This document shows positions 63,053-64,000 of a stretch of DNA of 64,000 nucleotides, piece after piece (position 1 is the first letter of the stretch; each line of letters begins with the position of its first letter). The position numbers and the translations under genes are program-made. The DNA is from SHYR01 sp036013055 (GTDB taxonomy: Bacteria; Chloroflexota; Dehalococcoidia; UBA2979). The stretch covers positions 1-64,000 of the forward strand of contig DASCQM010000006.1 in assembly GCA_036013055.1 (NCBI GenBank), written 5' to 3'. The notes below the pieces were generated by a model, which saw nothing but the letters and a program-made list of their open reading frames with translations, did no database searches and was not told the DNA's origin.

Positions 63053-63544
63053 ATGCCCGGTCCGAGAGTTGAAGAACTGGTTTCGCTGCTCGACCTCGCG
63101 TTCGATGGTGACGACGAGACCTCGCTGATGGCTAATCTGCGCAACGTCGATGAGGCCACGTGGAACACGGTGCCGCAGGGCGGGGGTCGCACGATCGCGG
63201 AGATCGCCGCGCACGCCGGTCTCGCTCCGTGGGTCTACGCTGACTTCGCCTTCGGCGCTGGCGGTCCGACGTGGGACTCGGCAGTCGCCGAGGTCGTCGC
63301 GGCGGCGCGTTCGATGGAGCAGACCGTCGAGTGGATGCGCGAGGGCCACAGCCGCTTCGTCGCGGAGGTCGCAGCCCTCGATGACGGCGACCTCGATGAG
63401 TCGCGCCCCGCTCACTGGGGCGAGCAACAGCCTCTGCGCAAGCTCGTCGCCGTGCTCGTGAGCCACGCGTCGTACCACGCGGGCGAGATCAACCACGCCC
63501 GATCGCTGATACGGGGTACCGACCGCTGGGACTACTTCGCGTAG
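63053..63544 (+). CDS. DinB-like metal-binding four-helix protein
   Basis: 163 residues of the DinB/YfiT fold. Expected metal ligands are His in IAEIAAHAGLA and His in SHASYHAGEINHARSLI near the end. Such proteins are often thiol-transferase or S-transferase-like, as in mycothiol- or bacillithiol-dependent enzymes. The ATG at 63053 is preferred over an upstream codon because the ribosome site GGAGG lies before it. Confidence 0.8.
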   Translation: MPGPRVEELVSLLDLAFDGDDETSLMANLRNVDEATWNTVPQGGGRTIAEIAAHAGLAPWVYADFAFGAGGPTWDSAVAEVVAAARSMEQTVEWMREGHSRFVAEVAALDDGDLDESRPAHWGEQQPLRKLVAVLVSHASYHAGEINHARSLIRGTDRWDYFA

Positions 63545-63550
63545 CTGCCG

Positions 63551-64000
63551 CTAGTGGCCGGCAGTCTCGTCCTCGTCGGCGGGTCGGTAGCGCGCGATCA
63601 GCTCGCGCAGCTTGGGGCCGTACTCGGGGTCTGAGCGGAGGGCTTCGAGGTACGGGTGTGTCTCGGCGAGTTCAAAGTCGTCGAACCCAATCTCGTACGC
63701 GCGCTCCACACTGGCTAACGCTTCTGCGTAGCGTTTAAGCAGCGCCAGCGCGACGCCGCGGTTGTAGAGATGAACCTCGTCATCGGGCGACAGCTCAAGG
63801 CGCTGTTCGATCTCAGCCAGGGCGTCTCTGTAGCGACCTAGCGCCGCGAGGACGATCGCGCGATTTCTGCCCAGTCGAGGGTCGTCACGGTCGAGTTCGG
63901 TGGCGTGATCAAGGGCCGCCAGAGCTTCCTCCGCGCGGTCCAACTCAGCGAGTTCGTCACCGCGACCGTTGAACGCGGGTCCGTTCGTCGGGTCTATTGT
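63551..64000 (-). CDS. TPR repeat protein, N-terminal part beyond the window
   Basis: The frame is open to the right edge, so the start is missing. Visible repeats are IDPTNGPAFNGRGDELAELDRAEEALAALDHATEL, DRDDPRLGRNRAIVLAALGRYRDALAEIEQRLEL and SPDDEVHLYNRGVALALLKRYAEALASVERAYEI, each about 34 residues with TPR spacing. The C-terminus ends YRPADEDETAGH. A protein-interaction scaffold; the partner is unknown. Confidence 0.85.
   Translation of the reverse strand, partial: TIDPTNGPAFNGRGDELAELDRAEEALAALDHATELDRDDPRLGRNRAIVLAALGRYRDALAEIEQRLELSPDDEVHLYNRGVALALLKRYAEALASVERAYEIGFDDFELAETHPYLEALRSDPEYGPKLRELIARYRPADEDETAGH

Noticed and set aside
1..64000. CRISPR arrays, tRNA/rRNA genes, insertion sequences, attachment sites
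   Set aside because: No regularly spaced repeats, no transposase or integrase motifs, no cloverleaf-like sequence with a CCA end and no rRNA segments were seen in the intergenic DNA. All gaps are below 300 bases.

Overview
This is a GC-rich, gene-dense bacterial chromosome segment with about 60 protein genes. I found no rRNA, tRNA, CRISPR array or insertion sequence. No single gene settles the taxonomy. The mix of CaiB-type CoA-transferases, unusual acyl-CoA dehydrogenases, luciferase-like (F420-type) oxidoreductases, class III nucleotide cyclases with varied N-terminal domains, a PF13796-type membrane sensor and a lipB-lipA-lpd-PDH cluster suggests Chloroflexota (for example Dehalococcoidia or SAR202-like) or Actinobacteria. 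I prefer Chloroflexota, but this is inference.

Layout. 1-8.2 kb: a hydrolase-cyclase fusion on the minus strand, then a plus-strand lipoate/2-oxoacid dehydrogenase operon (lipB, lipA, lpd, E1 alpha, E1 beta, E2). 8.2-17.2 kb: acyl-CoA genes on the minus strand (enoyl-CoA hydratase, a double-length CaiB protein, a MaoC-like protein, two overlapping CaiB genes), interrupted by a secreted Asp-box (BNR) protein and a small redox gene with an in-frame TGA. 17.4-24.4 kb: a membrane-bound LuxR regulator, an Ldh2-type dehydrogenase, a SnoaL-like protein, a quinone oxidoreductase, an alpha/beta-hydrolase without its nucleophile, and an HtrA-like lipoprotein. 24.4-33.6 kb: a long minus-strand operon (double CaiB, two SDRs, Cys-less thiolase, DUF35, two acyl-CoA dehydrogenases, metallo-beta-lactamase lipoprotein). 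Its core resembles the steroid side-chain degradation modules of Actinobacteria. 33.7-42.1 kb: more oxidoreductases and two MFS transporters. 42.2-47.4 kb: GtrA plus an ABC-ATPase/GT-C fusion, a hydrolase, a broken TRIC channel and a stand-alone receiver. 47.6-64 kb: a second Cys-less thiolase/DUF35 pair, assorted enzymes, a second cyclase, a PEP-utilizing-type protein without ATP-grasp, an extended ferredoxin, an amidase/CinA-like/NadD-like operon, an M20 peptidase, a DinB-like protein and a TPR protein that runs off the right edge.

The most interesting item is a probable selenoprotein at 13601-14014. It is a DCC-family (DUF393) thiol-disulfide oxidoreductase whose only in-frame TGA sits exactly at the first cysteine of the DCxxC motif. 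A SECIS-like hairpin with a GGU loop follows at the expected distance. Other notable items are the ABC-ATPase/glycosyltransferase fusion, the repeated paired or fused CaiB proteins, and the igr-like operon. Three other genes (24.4, 39.8 and 46.3 kb) carry single lesions that could be real decay or sequencing errors.
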